A DNA stretch of 64,000 nt from Aestuariibacter sp. A3R04 (GTDB lineage Bacteria > Pseudomonadota > Gammaproteobacteria > Enterobacterales > Alteromonadaceae): positions 496,001-560,000 of the forward strand of contig NZ_JAHKQR010000003.1 of the NCBI RefSeq assembly GCF_018860805.1, given 5' to 3'. A model generated the notes under the pieces. It did not search any database. It worked only from the letters and a program-made list of their open reading frames with translations, and was not told the DNA's origin. Below are positions 44,125 to 52,462 of the stretch, piece after piece (the first letter of the stretch is position 1; the number at the start of each line of letters is the position of its first letter). The translations under genes were made by a program, and so were the position numbers.

Positions 44125-46034
44125 TTGATAAGTTCATCAAGTTTCTCGACCACTTTGGCAAATTGTATTTGCGAGGCCAATTGTTTCAGTGTTTTTTGAG
44201 TTTCCATAGGCATGTAGAAGTGGTCTGATATGTCTTCTAATTTTGCGGTAAAGCCTGATAAGTAACCTATTTCAGCAAGCGACTTAAGGGCTTGATACTG
44301 ATTTTTCCCTACCAAGGGTTTGTTTTGGGCATTTTCGATGGTTGATTGTGCGTGACTTTCATCATCGTGTTTTATCCACTCAATATTTAACCAGTGCCCT
44401 AGTTTGTCTATCAGGTTGTTAATAACAAATGGCTTGGTAAGGTACTCATTGTGGTATTGCTGTGCATTGTCTTCCATATCGAGTTCGCGCACGTTAGCTG
44501 ACACTATAATAATGGGCACCTTGCTACCTGACTGTCGTATCATTTTAGCTGCTTGCCAGCCACTTATTTCGGGCATCTTTAAATCGAGCAAAATAAGATC
44601 TATCGGATGCTGTTCCAACATGGCTATGCCTTCACTAGCGTCATTTGCAGTGATTACATTAAACCCCAGGGGAGTGAGGATATCGTGCATTAGTTGACGC
44701 TGGCTGGCTTCATCGTCGATGGTAATTACAGTTTTTCGCGGGCCTTCATAACCTGTTACATTGTTGTCTTCATCAACGGGAATCCTATTGGTGTTAGTCA
44801 GCCGTGGCAGCATAAGGCTCACACTAAAGCAGCTGCCTTGGCCGAGGGTACTGGCTAAGCTAATGTCACCTCCCATAAGCTCTGCCAGTGCCCGGGAAAT
44901 AGTCAGACCAAGCCCAGTTCCAGATACTGCTGTGTTGCTATGTGATACCCTTTCAAACGGGTGAAAGACGATTTCCTGATCCTTTTCGTCGATCCCAGGG
45001 CCCGTATCCTTGATAACAAAGTGACATACCTCGTTACGGTATCTTACTGCGAAAGAAACGCTACCGCGCTGAGTAAATTTAACGGCATTGGAGATTAAGT
45101 TGATTAAAATTTGGCGTAAACGTTGTTTGTCGCCCGAGACAAAATGAGGTAAGTGCGAAGGAAAGTGATAGTTAAAAGTTAACCCCTTAGAAATCGCCTG
45201 TTGCTGAAACATCGCAACTAATTGTTCTAGCAGAGGGCGTAACTGAATGTCTTCGCGATGAACTGACAAACGCCCGGCTTCGATTTTGGATACCTCTAAT
45301 ACGCCTTCAATCAGGTCGCTTAAATATTCTCCATTGCGTTTCATCGTGTGTAAGGGTTCTTTGGCGTGTTTGGGCATACGCCCGTCGCCAGACAGCAATT
45401 GTGCGTAGCCTAACAGCACATTCAAGGGGGTTCTTAATTCATGGCTTAAGCCTGCTAAATAGCGGCTTTTTGCCTTATTGGCAGATTCTGCTTCTTCTTT
45501 CGCTAACTGATAAGCACGGGCGGTTCTTTCATGAGCTGCTACTTCGGTAGCCAGCGCTTTTGTTTGCGCTCGTAATTCGTTTAACGTTAAGCGGTTACTA
45601 AACCTTGCCAGTGTAAATAGCCAGCTTACTACGCCTGTGATGATCAACAAAAAGAAAAATATCTTGAACAAGGTCGCGGCAAATACAGTTTTCAACTCTG
45701 GCGTTGCCATAGGAATTTGCCAGTAGATTAACACCAAAATAGTGGCTGACATGCCAGTTAATAATAAGGTGAGTAACAAACTCTGGGCAATAGGCGTTGA
45801 AAGGAAGTGTAACGTATTAGCACTAAAATAACGTTCAAAAATCGAAAGCGCCCGAGCTGATAGTGTGGTGTCTTCACGGCATTGTTCTTCGCGACGAACA
45901 TCTGGGCTACAACGTGTAGAAATAGATTGATTGTATGTTGGACAAAAGCGCATACCTGCTTTGTCAAACGTATTTTCACACAAACTGCATTCGTGTTCAT
46001 TGCCACTCAATTCGTGTGTGTCATTGGCTATCAA
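44121..46034 (-). CDS. Membrane-bound hybrid histidine kinase with Cys-rich N-terminus
   Basis: Domains in order: a Cys-rich N-terminal segment (ECSLCENTF, FCPTYNQSISTRCS, EEQC; about residues 15-52) that may bind a metal; two membrane helices (near 85-107 and 120-143); a coiled coil; HisKA with GLSHELRTPLNVLLGYAQLL (near residue 196); HATPase with LINLISNAVKFT and GTGLGLTISRALAELMGG; and a receiver with LILLDLKMPEISG. About 80 residues follow with no known domain. Similar Cys-rich kinases accompany alcohol-oxidation regulators such as ErcS in pseudomonads, which is only a resemblance. It probably signals to the adjacent LuxR-type regulator. Confidence 0.9.
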   Translation of the reverse strand: MIANDTHELSGNEHECSLCENTFDKAGMRFCPTYNQSISTRCSPDVRREEQCREDTTLSARALSIFERYFSANTLHFLSTPIAQSLLLTLLLTGMSATILVLIYWQIPMATPELKTVFAATLFKIFFFLLIITGVVSWLFTLARFSNRLTLNELRAQTKALATEVAAHERTARAYQLAKEEAESANKAKSRYLAGLSHELRTPLNVLLGYAQLLSGDGRMPKHAKEPLHTMKRNGEYLSDLIEGVLEVSKIEAGRLSVHREDIQLRPLLEQLVAMFQQQAISKGLTFNYHFPSHLPHFVSGDKQRLRQILINLISNAVKFTQRGSVSFAVRYRNEVCHFVIKDTGPGIDEKDQEIVFHPFERVSHSNTAVSGTGLGLTISRALAELMGGDISLASTLGQGSCFSVSLMLPRLTNTNRIPVDEDNNVTGYEGPRKTVITIDDEASQRQLMHDILTPLGFNVITANDASEGIAMLEQHPIDLILLDLKMPEISGWQAAKMIRQSGSKVPIIIVSANVRELDMEDNAQQYHNEYLTKPFVINNLIDKLGHWLNIEWIKHDDESHAQSTIENAQNKPLVGKNQYQALKSLAEIGYLSGFTAKLEDISDHFYMPMETQKTLKQLASQIQFAKVVEKLDELIN

Positions 46035-46072
46035 ATAGTATTTTCCTTAAATTATTTAACTGGTTTAACGTG

Positions 46073-47134
46073 CTACAGTTGATCCCACTCTGACCATTCT
46101 ATGGTTCGGCCTGGATAGACAACCTCAGCGAAGGGCCAGTTTTCTTCTACCCATTGCTGAGTCCATTCGAAAAGCGCTGCGTCAAAACCCGCATCAAAAT
46201 CAGCTTTCGTGACCCACAATGTAACCTGGGCATCATAACCGGGTTTCTTACTTGGCTTAATATACACACAACCCATTTCTCGCTTTCCATCTTTGCTAAG
46301 CACTCCATAAGCGAATGACTTACGTTGATTGAACCGGCTCTGCTCATTTAACATATCTTGCATCGCATCCTCAGCCGAAATGTTCTCGTGTGGCCAATTC
46401 TCGCTGCGAGTGAAGGTTTTCTGCAGATGTTCAATTGAAGACATATAGGCAGTGAAATCCAGATCTACCAAATCAGGACCAAGAGGTACCAAGTCGAAAT
46501 CAGTTGTTTCGACGAGAACTGGTGGCTCAAACTCGGCGGGTATAAACGCTGCGTTGGATTCGGCCTTTTTTGCTTTCATAAACTGCTTATAGCCATCAGT
46601 CATCGCTCTGGCGCAGTCGCCAGGAGTTGGGCGAACTCCGTCAACTCGTTTACAGGGGCCTTCCATCACTTTAGGAAGGTTAGACTCAACCCATTTTCGA
46701 GCTTCGTAATAAATAGGCTGATCATTGGAGCTGGTTTTGACTCCCGTGATAACACCCTTCTCAAAGGTCAGATGAAATGTATCGGTAACGTTGAAGCCTG
46801 TTTCCAGCGCGACAACCGGGTCGTCTTGAACGGTGATCGCACAGGCGATGACATTTTCTTTTTCAAGAGTGCAGGGCGCTCGCTCTATTACTATATAATT
46901 GCCTCCCTCAGCCCAGGCTTGATAGCCCAGGATCCCTGCCTCAGCTTTGCCCGCTTTACTAAGATAAGGCTTCAATTTGGTGGGGTCGAACGAATAGAAC
47001 GCGTCAATCATTCCCTCCGCTGTTGCCAGGTTTTTAGCCAGTTCTTCATCAGCATCCAGCTCACGTGTACACGCAGATAAAGCGATCGTGATTAACATAT
47101 AACTTAAGGCGCGTATTTTGAGCGACTTGTACAT
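46073..47134 (-). CDS. Lipoprotein with NTF2-like and GNAT-like domains
   Basis: The signal peptide ends in the lipobox LSAC (Cys near residue 22). Residues about 30-190 resemble an NTF2/SnoaL-like fold (AEGMIDAFYSFDPTKLKPYLSK near its start). Residues about 225-350 resemble a GNAT acetyltransferase subgroup: FTAYMSSIEHLQKTF, SAEDAMQDMLNEQSRF, SFAYGVLSKDGKREMGCVYI and ENWPFAEVVYPGR. A GNAT-like domain on a periplasmic lipoprotein is odd because acetyl-CoA is not known in the periplasm, so it may have another ligand. It lies between the hybrid kinase and a fatty-acid-hydroxylase gene on the same strand. Confidence 0.65.
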   Translation of the reverse strand: MYKSLKIRALSYMLITIALSACTRELDADEELAKNLATAEGMIDAFYSFDPTKLKPYLSKAGKAEAGILGYQAWAEGGNYIVIERAPCTLEKENVIACAITVQDDPVVALETGFNVTDTFHLTFEKGVITGVKTSSNDQPIYYEARKWVESNLPKVMEGPCKRVDGVRPTPGDCARAMTDGYKQFMKAKKAESNAAFIPAEFEPPVLVETTDFDLVPLGPDLVDLDFTAYMSSIEHLQKTFTRSENWPHENISAEDAMQDMLNEQSRFNQRKSFAYGVLSKDGKREMGCVYIKPSKKPGYDAQVTLWVTKADFDAGFDAALFEWTQQWVEENWPFAEVVYPGRTIEWSEWDQL

Positions 47135-47226
47135 AGAAGGTTCTCCGAGTTTTGGGATTTAGAGTATCTTTGCGTCCACACGCTCCACAAAATATCTGCG
47201 GTGTTTATCACTACTGTACAAACAAA

Positions 47227-48183
47227 CTACAAATCTTTGAGTTTATCGTTCGAATAGAAAGACAGAAGCAACTGTTTTTTAATCGAGAGAGGCTTCGCTT
47301 TCCCAGCGCCGATTTGGCCAACCTCTGCGTCGCCACAATAGGTACCGAAGAGGCGATCCCACAAGATAATCATGCAGCCATAGTTTGAGTCTGATTGCCT
47401 GCGATCTACAGCGTGATGCGCATGGTGTTGCGGCGCCGTGGCAAATATCCAGTCGTAGACTGGTAACGTTCTGATAGGTAGATTGGAGTGATTTAGGATT
47501 GCGTTCCATATGTTGAAAGCACCCACTACGGTCATGACGCCATCGCTAGCGCCTAATAGCGCCAGTGCCACGGGAGTTCCCAATAACAAAGTCAGCCATT
47601 CGAGGGGGTGAGTGCGGTCTCCGCGCATACAGCCCATTTTGGTGATGTGGTGATGAGTCGCGTGCATACGCCAGAAAAAGAGCGATTCGTGTTGCACGCG
47701 ATGCAGCCAATAGTAGACGAAACTGGATATCAGCAAGACAATAAGCGCGGCGCCGAACAACCCTAACACAGATGTAGGTTCTAAACTTATTTGTAACGGA
47801 GTTAAGTCGCGTACTGCCCTAAATCCTTCCGAGAGAGGTGTTTCGTAAAAATCGCTGTACAGCGGAACCCAGAGAAAGCCAGCGAATGCCAGCCAAAACG
47901 CGTCTTCTACCATCTCTTTTGGCTCCAACAACCAATCTTTACGTTTGGTCCAGATCCGCTCTGCAAATATGCAAAGTGGTATCGGTAGTACAATCATGAT
48001 TGCGGAAAATAGCTCTTGGTGAAGCCAGTTTACGCTGACCATAAAAGCAACAAGTAACATAGAGCCGATCACAAGAACGGGTTGGACTAATGCCCATGCC
48101 AAGCTTTTCTGAGTAGGGGCTATACTGGGGATAACCTCATCGACCCCGGGATTGGCGTCAATGTCTTGTGCATTGTTTGTCAT
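47227..48183 (-). CDS. Fatty acid hydroxylase/sterol desaturase-family membrane protein, copy 1
   Basis: A di-iron membrane oxygenase with the family His motifs HRVQH, HATHH (in FFWRMHATHHHITKM) and HHAHH (in APQHHAHHAVDRRQ). Several hydrophobic helices surround them. It is 318 aa and closely related to the protein at 62478-63551, sharing WRMHATHHH, RRQ-DSNYGC and WDRLFGTYCGDAEVG. The likely reaction is hydroxylation of a lipid, but the substrate is unknown. The gene is divergent from the first guanidine-riboswitch operon. Confidence 0.88.
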   Translation of the reverse strand: MTNNAQDIDANPGVDEVIPSIAPTQKSLAWALVQPVLVIGSMLLVAFMVSVNWLHQELFSAIMIVLPIPLCIFAERIWTKRKDWLLEPKEMVEDAFWLAFAGFLWVPLYSDFYETPLSEGFRAVRDLTPLQISLEPTSVLGLFGAALIVLLISSFVYYWLHRVQHESLFFWRMHATHHHITKMGCMRGDRTHPLEWLTLLLGTPVALALLGASDGVMTVVGAFNIWNAILNHSNLPIRTLPVYDWIFATAPQHHAHHAVDRRQSDSNYGCMIILWDRLFGTYCGDAEVGQIGAGKAKPLSIKKQLLLSFYSNDKLKDL

Positions 48184-48558
48184 TGCTCTGCTCCGACTGA
48201 TTGTTTTTAGTTGAGTGTAGTTCTACACATCTACCAAATTGAGCAAAATTTAAGCCATTTTTAATTAAGCGAGATTTGTTTTTCGACGTGCGAATATGAA
48301 TGAAAATGAGAAAAACATGTAAATATTTTTTAATTTCAATATCTTATGTAAATATTAATAATATGCCTTCACAATCTATAGCTTTAAATTCGCTATAGCT
48401 TTAAATTCGTCGCGGTGATGCAGAAAACTAGGCAAGGTAATGCGTTAACAGAAGACGTTGAGCGATTAGAAATTTTTACCATTCCCTTGTATTCCGGTGT
48501 TACAACACTTTCCAAAAAGGAACACAAAGTTAAAAGTCGACTATTTATGCAGAAAAAG

Positions 48559-48586
48559 AGTGCATCTGCTTTTTATTGGTGCATTT
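48559..48586 (+). promoter_or_regulatory. Conserved upstream motif, copy 1 (candidate NtrC-type enhancer)
   Basis: GAGTGCATCTGC...GGTGCA lies 100 bp upstream of the sigma-54-like box at 48678. The same arrangement, GAGTGCGCC...GGTGCG, lies 99 bp upstream of the second sigma-54 box. GGTGC is an NtrC half-site word. Binding by NtrC is inference. Confidence 0.45.
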
Positions 48587-48677
48587 TTAGTCAGTCTGAT
48601 TTTGAAAGTCAACTACGATACGGCCTAAATACTGGCTATTCGTATGATTTAAATTAGCTTTTAGTCAAACCAAAAAG

Positions 48678-48694
48678 TTGGCAATGCATTTGCT
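48678..48694 (+). promoter_or_regulatory. Sigma-54-type promoter, copy 1
   Basis: TTGGCA-ATGCAT-TTGCT carries GG (48680-48681) and GC (48692-48693) exactly 12 bp apart, as required for the -24/-12 boxes. Expected transcription start is about 48705, just upstream of the guanidine riboswitch. Confidence 0.75.
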
Positions 48695-48737
48695 TTATAT
48701 GACATAAACCGCACCCATTGTCGTCGCGGCACTGAAA

Positions 48738-48862
48738 AATTCAAATAGTAATCCAGGGTTTCCGTAGCTAACTAAACTCTACGTCTGGTCCGAGAGTTTA
48801 CGGCCTCAGTTAATCACTTTGTTGATAGGTTACATGGCGGGATAAACCCCCAGGTGGCTTGA
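48738..48862 (+). promoter_or_regulatory. Guanidine-I (ykkC) riboswitch, copy 1
   Basis: The conserved ykkC blocks occur in order: ATCCAGGGTTTCCG (near 48751), GTCTGGTCCGAGAG (48783-48796) and GGCGGGATAAACCCCCAGG (near 48836). They match the guanidine-I consensus closely, with small changes compared with copy 2. No terminator stem with a T-run follows, so control is more likely at translation or by another mechanism. The first gene downstream is the HupE/UreJ-like gene. Confidence 0.9.
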
Positions 48863-48992
48863 TTGGGGCAACCTGCGCACTACACGTGTGTTCGCTTACG
48901 TAAAACAATATTACATATGTTCATAGCCGTTTGAAATCACCTCCGTAGGATACCAGTTGCAAGCAAGGTACAAAATATGGAAAACATTAATT

Positions 48993-50168
48993 ATGTTTAA
49001 AAAAGGGCCACTTGTTAAATGGCGCGTGTCTAGTGTTTGCTTCTGGTTATTGATCTGCTCAGTCGACTTGCATGCTCACTTGCTTAACATGACCGAAGTT
49101 CAAGTGGACATTCGTGAGCCTGAAGCAGCAAAACTAATCATTAAAATCGATTTAGGGCAGTCATTAATGCGGCCAGCAGACTATTGGCAAGCCGTTTCAG
49201 CGCAACCTGCTGAACAAGCACAATTACTGGCCCCATTTGCTGAGCAGCTTAGTAGGGGTATTAAAGTTTCCATCGACGGCCAGGTTTATCCATCTCTTTT
49301 GCTTTCCTGGCAGCTGGAGGCGCTTTCACTTGAGGCCATTAAGAATCCCCTTTCACCTCAGATGGCGACACTTGCGTTTACGTTTGACACAAAATCAGTT
49401 CCAGCTATCGAAGTAGTTGAAGTGAGTATTGACGAAAATCTGAAAGTCCCTTGGCCAACCTTATTACGTGTAGACTCCGCAGAAAATCCTTTGCCGGTCT
49501 CGCGATTGTTGACTGCCAACGAACGCAGTAGTAGACCGATTGCGTTAAACCCAAACTCCTCGAAGTCAGACACTTCAACTTCGGCGGGATTGATAATTGC
49601 CTTCTTGGACTGGATACCAAGTATTAGCTGGGCGGCTATAGGTTTTCAACACATTATTCCATCAGGCTTAGATCATATTGTCTTTGTGTTGGGCCTGTTT
49701 TTCTTATCTACAAAGTTGTCCACGCTATTTTATCAAGTGAGCTGTTTCACTGTTGCGCATTCACTCACTCTTGGGCTCGCAACCTTGGGTATGGTGTCAA
49801 TTCCAGCCTCGGTGGTCGAACCATTAATAGCAGCATCAATTATTTTCATAGCGGTGGACAATTTGTACAGCCACTCTCTCGCTCGATGGCGGCTTGCGAT
49901 AGTGACGATATTCGGTTTGCTTCATGGACTAGGTTTCGCGGCAGCACTTTCTGACTTGATCCTGCCTGCCGATAATTTTTTCTCTGCTTTATTTTTCTTC
50001 AACCTTGGCGTTGAAGTCGGGCAACTAACAGTGTTAGTTCTTGCGTTTCTGACGATAGGTTGGTTACGAAATTGGACTAAATATTCAGAACGGGTTGCGC
50101 GTCCGGCAACGGTTACAATCGCTGGGATTGGAACTTATTGGCTAGTAAAGAGGATAGCACTAGTATGA
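48993..50168 (+). CDS. HupE/UreJ-like membrane protein with periplasmic N-terminal domain
   Basis: A signal-like first helix (FWLLICSVDLHAH) is followed by an N-terminal domain of about 180 residues, probably periplasmic. The C-terminal half has six or so helices typical of HupE/UreJ_2: FQHIIPSGLDHIVFVLGLFF, FTVAHSLTLGLATLGMV, GLLHGLGFAAALSDL and FFFNLGVEVGQL. The family is linked to nickel or other metal transport; His residues in these motifs are conserved. It is the first gene after riboswitch 1 and its stop overlaps the next start (ATGA). TTG 48957, with AGGA 6 nt upstream, is a possible alternative start. Confidence 0.85.
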   Translation: MFKKGPLVKWRVSSVCFWLLICSVDLHAHLLNMTEVQVDIREPEAAKLIIKIDLGQSLMRPADYWQAVSAQPAEQAQLLAPFAEQLSRGIKVSIDGQVYPSLLLSWQLEALSLEAIKNPLSPQMATLAFTFDTKSVPAIEVVEVSIDENLKVPWPTLLRVDSAENPLPVSRLLTANERSSRPIALNPNSSKSDTSTSAGLIIAFLDWIPSISWAAIGFQHIIPSGLDHIVFVLGLFFLSTKLSTLFYQVSCFTVAHSLTLGLATLGMVSIPASVVEPLIAASIIFIAVDNLYSHSLARWRLAIVTIFGLLHGLGFAAALSDLILPADNFFSALFFFNLGVEVGQLTVLVLAFLTIGWLRNWTKYSERVARPATVTIAGIGTYWLVKRIALV

Positions 50169-51151
50169 CTTTAAAAGGTAAAAAAGAGCAGTTGCGAACC
50201 GGAGTTAGCATTGTGCTTGTAGCCTCTGTCTTGCTGACGTTCGATATGGCCTATTCAGCAATGAGTATTACATTGAGTTTTCCATTGGAAGGGAGAGCAG
50301 AGGGGGAGTTCCCTGATGAGTGGATTCATGGCTCCAAGTCAGCGATGGATAACACCGACCCGGCAGTTCAGGTACACGCTTATAATGAGCACACTTATAT
50401 TTTGCGGGAAAATAAGGCTATTAATTATGAAGGTGCATTTATGTACCTGTTTTTTGGTGATGGCGTGGCTATGCTCATCGATCAGGGCTCTACATCTTCG
50501 CCAGCGCTATTCCCGCTTCGTACAGTTGTGGACCAGGTAATTGCAGATTGGGAAATTAAGCATGGCAAAAGTAATACAAAGTTGATCGTTGCCAATAGTC
50601 ATTTGCATGGCGACCACTATGCGGCATGGAATCAGTTTGTTGATCGGCCCAATACGGTGATGGTTGGTCTTACTCACGAGGAAGTAATGGCATTCTGGGG
50701 TATCGATAATTACCCTGAGCAAGTTGTGACTTACAATCTCGGCGGCCGAGAGCTCACTGTAACTGGTTCTCCCGGCCACCAGGGCTCTGAGATCGCCATC
50801 TATGATGGCTGGACAGATCTACTGTACACGGGAGATATGTTCTACCGAGGCCGTTTGTATATAGATGATTGGAATGCTTGGGCCACAAGTATCCGCAAAT
50901 TACGGGATATCGCTAACGACAATCCTGTGGCTTATTTGGTCAATAATCATATTGAGATGACGCGCGAACCTGGCGTGGATTACCCTATCGGAACAACCTG
51001 GCAACCAAATGAACCGCCAATGCAAATGAACATTGAGATGCTCGACGAAGCGGTCAAAGCAAGCTATGAAATCGAAGAACCAGGGATCTATCGATACGAC
51101 GATTTCCTAATTTATAACGAAGTCCCCTGGGCTTATACAACGGACCTATAG
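50165..51151 (+). CDS. Secreted metallo-beta-lactamase-fold hydrolase with intact metal site
   Basis: A 328-aa protein with an N-terminal signal peptide (VSIVLVASVLLTFDMAYSA). All MBL ligands are present: H146-x-H148-x-D150-H151 (SHLHGDH), H205 (SPGHQGSE), D224 (YTGDMF) and H262 (NNHIEM). It should bind two Zn or similar ions and act as a hydrolase in the periplasm; the substrate is unknown. The ATG overlaps the HupE-like stop codon by 4 bp, indicating coupling. It belongs to an uncharacterised MBL subgroup, and is followed 3 bp later by a paralogue that has lost its metal site. Confidence 0.88.
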   Translation: MTLKGKKEQLRTGVSIVLVASVLLTFDMAYSAMSITLSFPLEGRAEGEFPDEWIHGSKSAMDNTDPAVQVHAYNEHTYILRENKAINYEGAFMYLFFGDGVAMLIDQGSTSSPALFPLRTVVDQVIADWEIKHGKSNTKLIVANSHLHGDHYAAWNQFVDRPNTVMVGLTHEEVMAFWGIDNYPEQVVTYNLGGRELTVTGSPGHQGSEIAIYDGWTDLLYTGDMFYRGRLYIDDWNAWATSIRKLRDIANDNPVAYLVNNHIEMTREPGVDYPIGTTWQPNEPPMQMNIEMLDEAVKASYEIEEPGIYRYDDFLIYNEVPWAYTTDL

Positions 51152-51154
51152 ATT

Positions 51155-52141
51155 ATGCTGACCAAGTCCATTTTAATAATAAATATACTATTACTGTTTT
51201 GTAATAGCGTACAGGCACAGATTTCATTTGAAAGAGACGACCCGGCTCCTGGTAATCTGAGGTTTAGCTGGATTCATGGCAGCCAATCAGCAAAGGCGAA
51301 TCAGGATCCACGAATCCAAGTCCATCGTTACAACGAACACACGTACATATTGCGTCAAAATCCTGCGGTAAATTGGGAAGCCCCCTTCATGTATTTAGTG
51401 ATCGGTAATGAGCGTGCTGCTTTACTGGATACCGGGGCCACTGAGGAGGACGAGTATTTCCCGCTGCACCAGGTAATTGATAGATTGCTGGAGCGATGGG
51501 CTTATGCTCAAAATACCCGCATACCGGAATTAATTGTCTTGCCCTTGGGCTCCCATCAATCGCAAGTTGCGGCGCTCAAACAGTTTACCAACCGACCTAA
51601 CACGTTAATTATTCCACCGGATGAAGAGTCCAGGCGCAAAGTCCTGGGCAGCAATTGGCTGCAAGGCGGAAAACTAGATCTGGGTGGACGAGTCTTAGAC
51701 GCACTGCCGACGCCAGGTTTGGATGCTGAGGCGATGAGCCTTTACGACCCTTGGTCTGATCTGTTATTTACCGGAAACACCTTTTATCCAGGAAGGCTTG
51801 TTATTCGGGACTTTAAAGCTTATCGAAGTTCTTTAAAAAAATTGCGGGAATTAGTTGGCTCTTCGCCAGTGAGCATGATACTTGGAGGGCGTATTGAGAT
51901 GACAAAACGACCAGGCTTAGATTACAGGCTTCGAAGCAATTACCGGCCCGAAGAAAGAAGTCTGGAGCTCTATCCTGAGCACCTTAATTCGGCATATCTC
52001 GCGGTAAAGCTGATCAACGGTTCTAAAGATATTCGTATTCTCAATGATTTTATCATTATGAATGGCGTCGGCCGAGGTGCTCGTGACTATGGTTATCCCG
52101 TGTTTATACCCGAGCGATTTCGTAGTAGAAACTCCAGGTAG
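51155..52141 (+). CDS. Secreted metallo-beta-lactamase-fold paralogue lacking the metal site
   Basis: This 328-aa protein with signal peptide (LLLFCNSVQAQ) is clearly a paralogue of the gene before it: WIHGS-SA, QVH-YNEHTYILR, FMYL and RPNT recur at matching positions. The metal motif HLHGDH is replaced by GSHQSQ. H205 is Leu (TPGLDA), D224 is Asn (TGNTF), and H262 is Arg (GGRIEM). It is therefore expected to be catalytically dead and may act as a partner or substrate-binding subunit of the active paralogue. The reading frame is intact, so it is maintained. Confidence 0.88.
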   Translation: MLTKSILIINILLLFCNSVQAQISFERDDPAPGNLRFSWIHGSQSAKANQDPRIQVHRYNEHTYILRQNPAVNWEAPFMYLVIGNERAALLDTGATEEDEYFPLHQVIDRLLERWAYAQNTRIPELIVLPLGSHQSQVAALKQFTNRPNTLIIPPDEESRRKVLGSNWLQGGKLDLGGRVLDALPTPGLDAEAMSLYDPWSDLLFTGNTFYPGRLVIRDFKAYRSSLKKLRELVGSSPVSMILGGRIEMTKRPGLDYRLRSNYRPEERSLELYPEHLNSAYLAVKLINGSKDIRILNDFIIMNGVGRGARDYGYPVFIPERFRSRNSR

Positions 52142-52158
52142 TTAATTATGCTTGAAAT

Positions 52159-52190
52159 GAGTGCGCCTTGCGTCTTTTTGGTGCGTATTC
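52159..52190 (+). promoter_or_regulatory. Conserved upstream motif, copy 2 (candidate NtrC-type enhancer)
   Basis: GAGTGCGCC...GGTGCG, aligned with copy 1 at 48559-48586 and at the same distance (99 bp against 100 bp) from the sigma-54-like box. Confidence 0.45.
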
Positions 52191-52278
52191 AGCCAGCCTG
52201 GATTTCCTAGTTACTTTCCAAATTAGGTAAATGCGATCTAAAGTTTTGATTTTATTTGTTTTTAATTAGTCTCGTAAG

Positions 52279-52295
52279 TTGGCAATCTTTTTGCT
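52279..52295 (+). promoter_or_regulatory. Sigma-54-type promoter, copy 2
   Basis: TTGGCA-ATCTTT-TTGCT carries GG (52281-52282) and GC (52293-52294) exactly 12 bp apart. It lies just before riboswitch 2 and gives nitrogen-type sigma-54 control of the guanidine degradation operon. Confidence 0.75.
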
Positions 52296-52337
52296 TTGTT
52301 CACTGTAGGTCGTACCCTTTGTTGTCGCGGTCCTACC

Positions 52338-52462
52338 ACATTTAAATAGTAATCTAGGGTTCCGGCAGTGCATTAAGCACCGCGTCTGGACCGAGAGTTT
52401 ACGACCTCAGTTAATAATTTTATTAACAGGTTACACGGCGGGATAAAAGCCCGGGAGACTTG
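52338..52462 (+). promoter_or_regulatory. Guanidine-I (ykkC) riboswitch, copy 2
   Basis: The classical ykkC blocks are present: ATCTAGGGTTCCG (near 52352), GTCTGGACCGAGAG (52384-52397) and ACACGGCGGGATAAAAGCCC (near 52433). The copy is close to consensus. The aptamer contains ACCTCAGTTAA (near 52404), which can pair with the ribosome site TTAATGAGGT (52500-52509) of the first gene with one bulged base, suggesting translational control. Confidence 0.93.

Noticed and set aside
48543..48600. Full palindromic NtrC site upstream of the sigma-54 box
   Set aside because: Only the right half-site GGTGCA matches; the left half does not mirror it at the usual spacing, so only a conserved candidate motif is reported.
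48415..48657. 80-aa frame upstream of guanidine riboswitch 1
   Set aside because: It has no ribosome site or family resemblance and overlaps the upstream control region that is repeated at 52.16 kb, where no equivalent frame exists.
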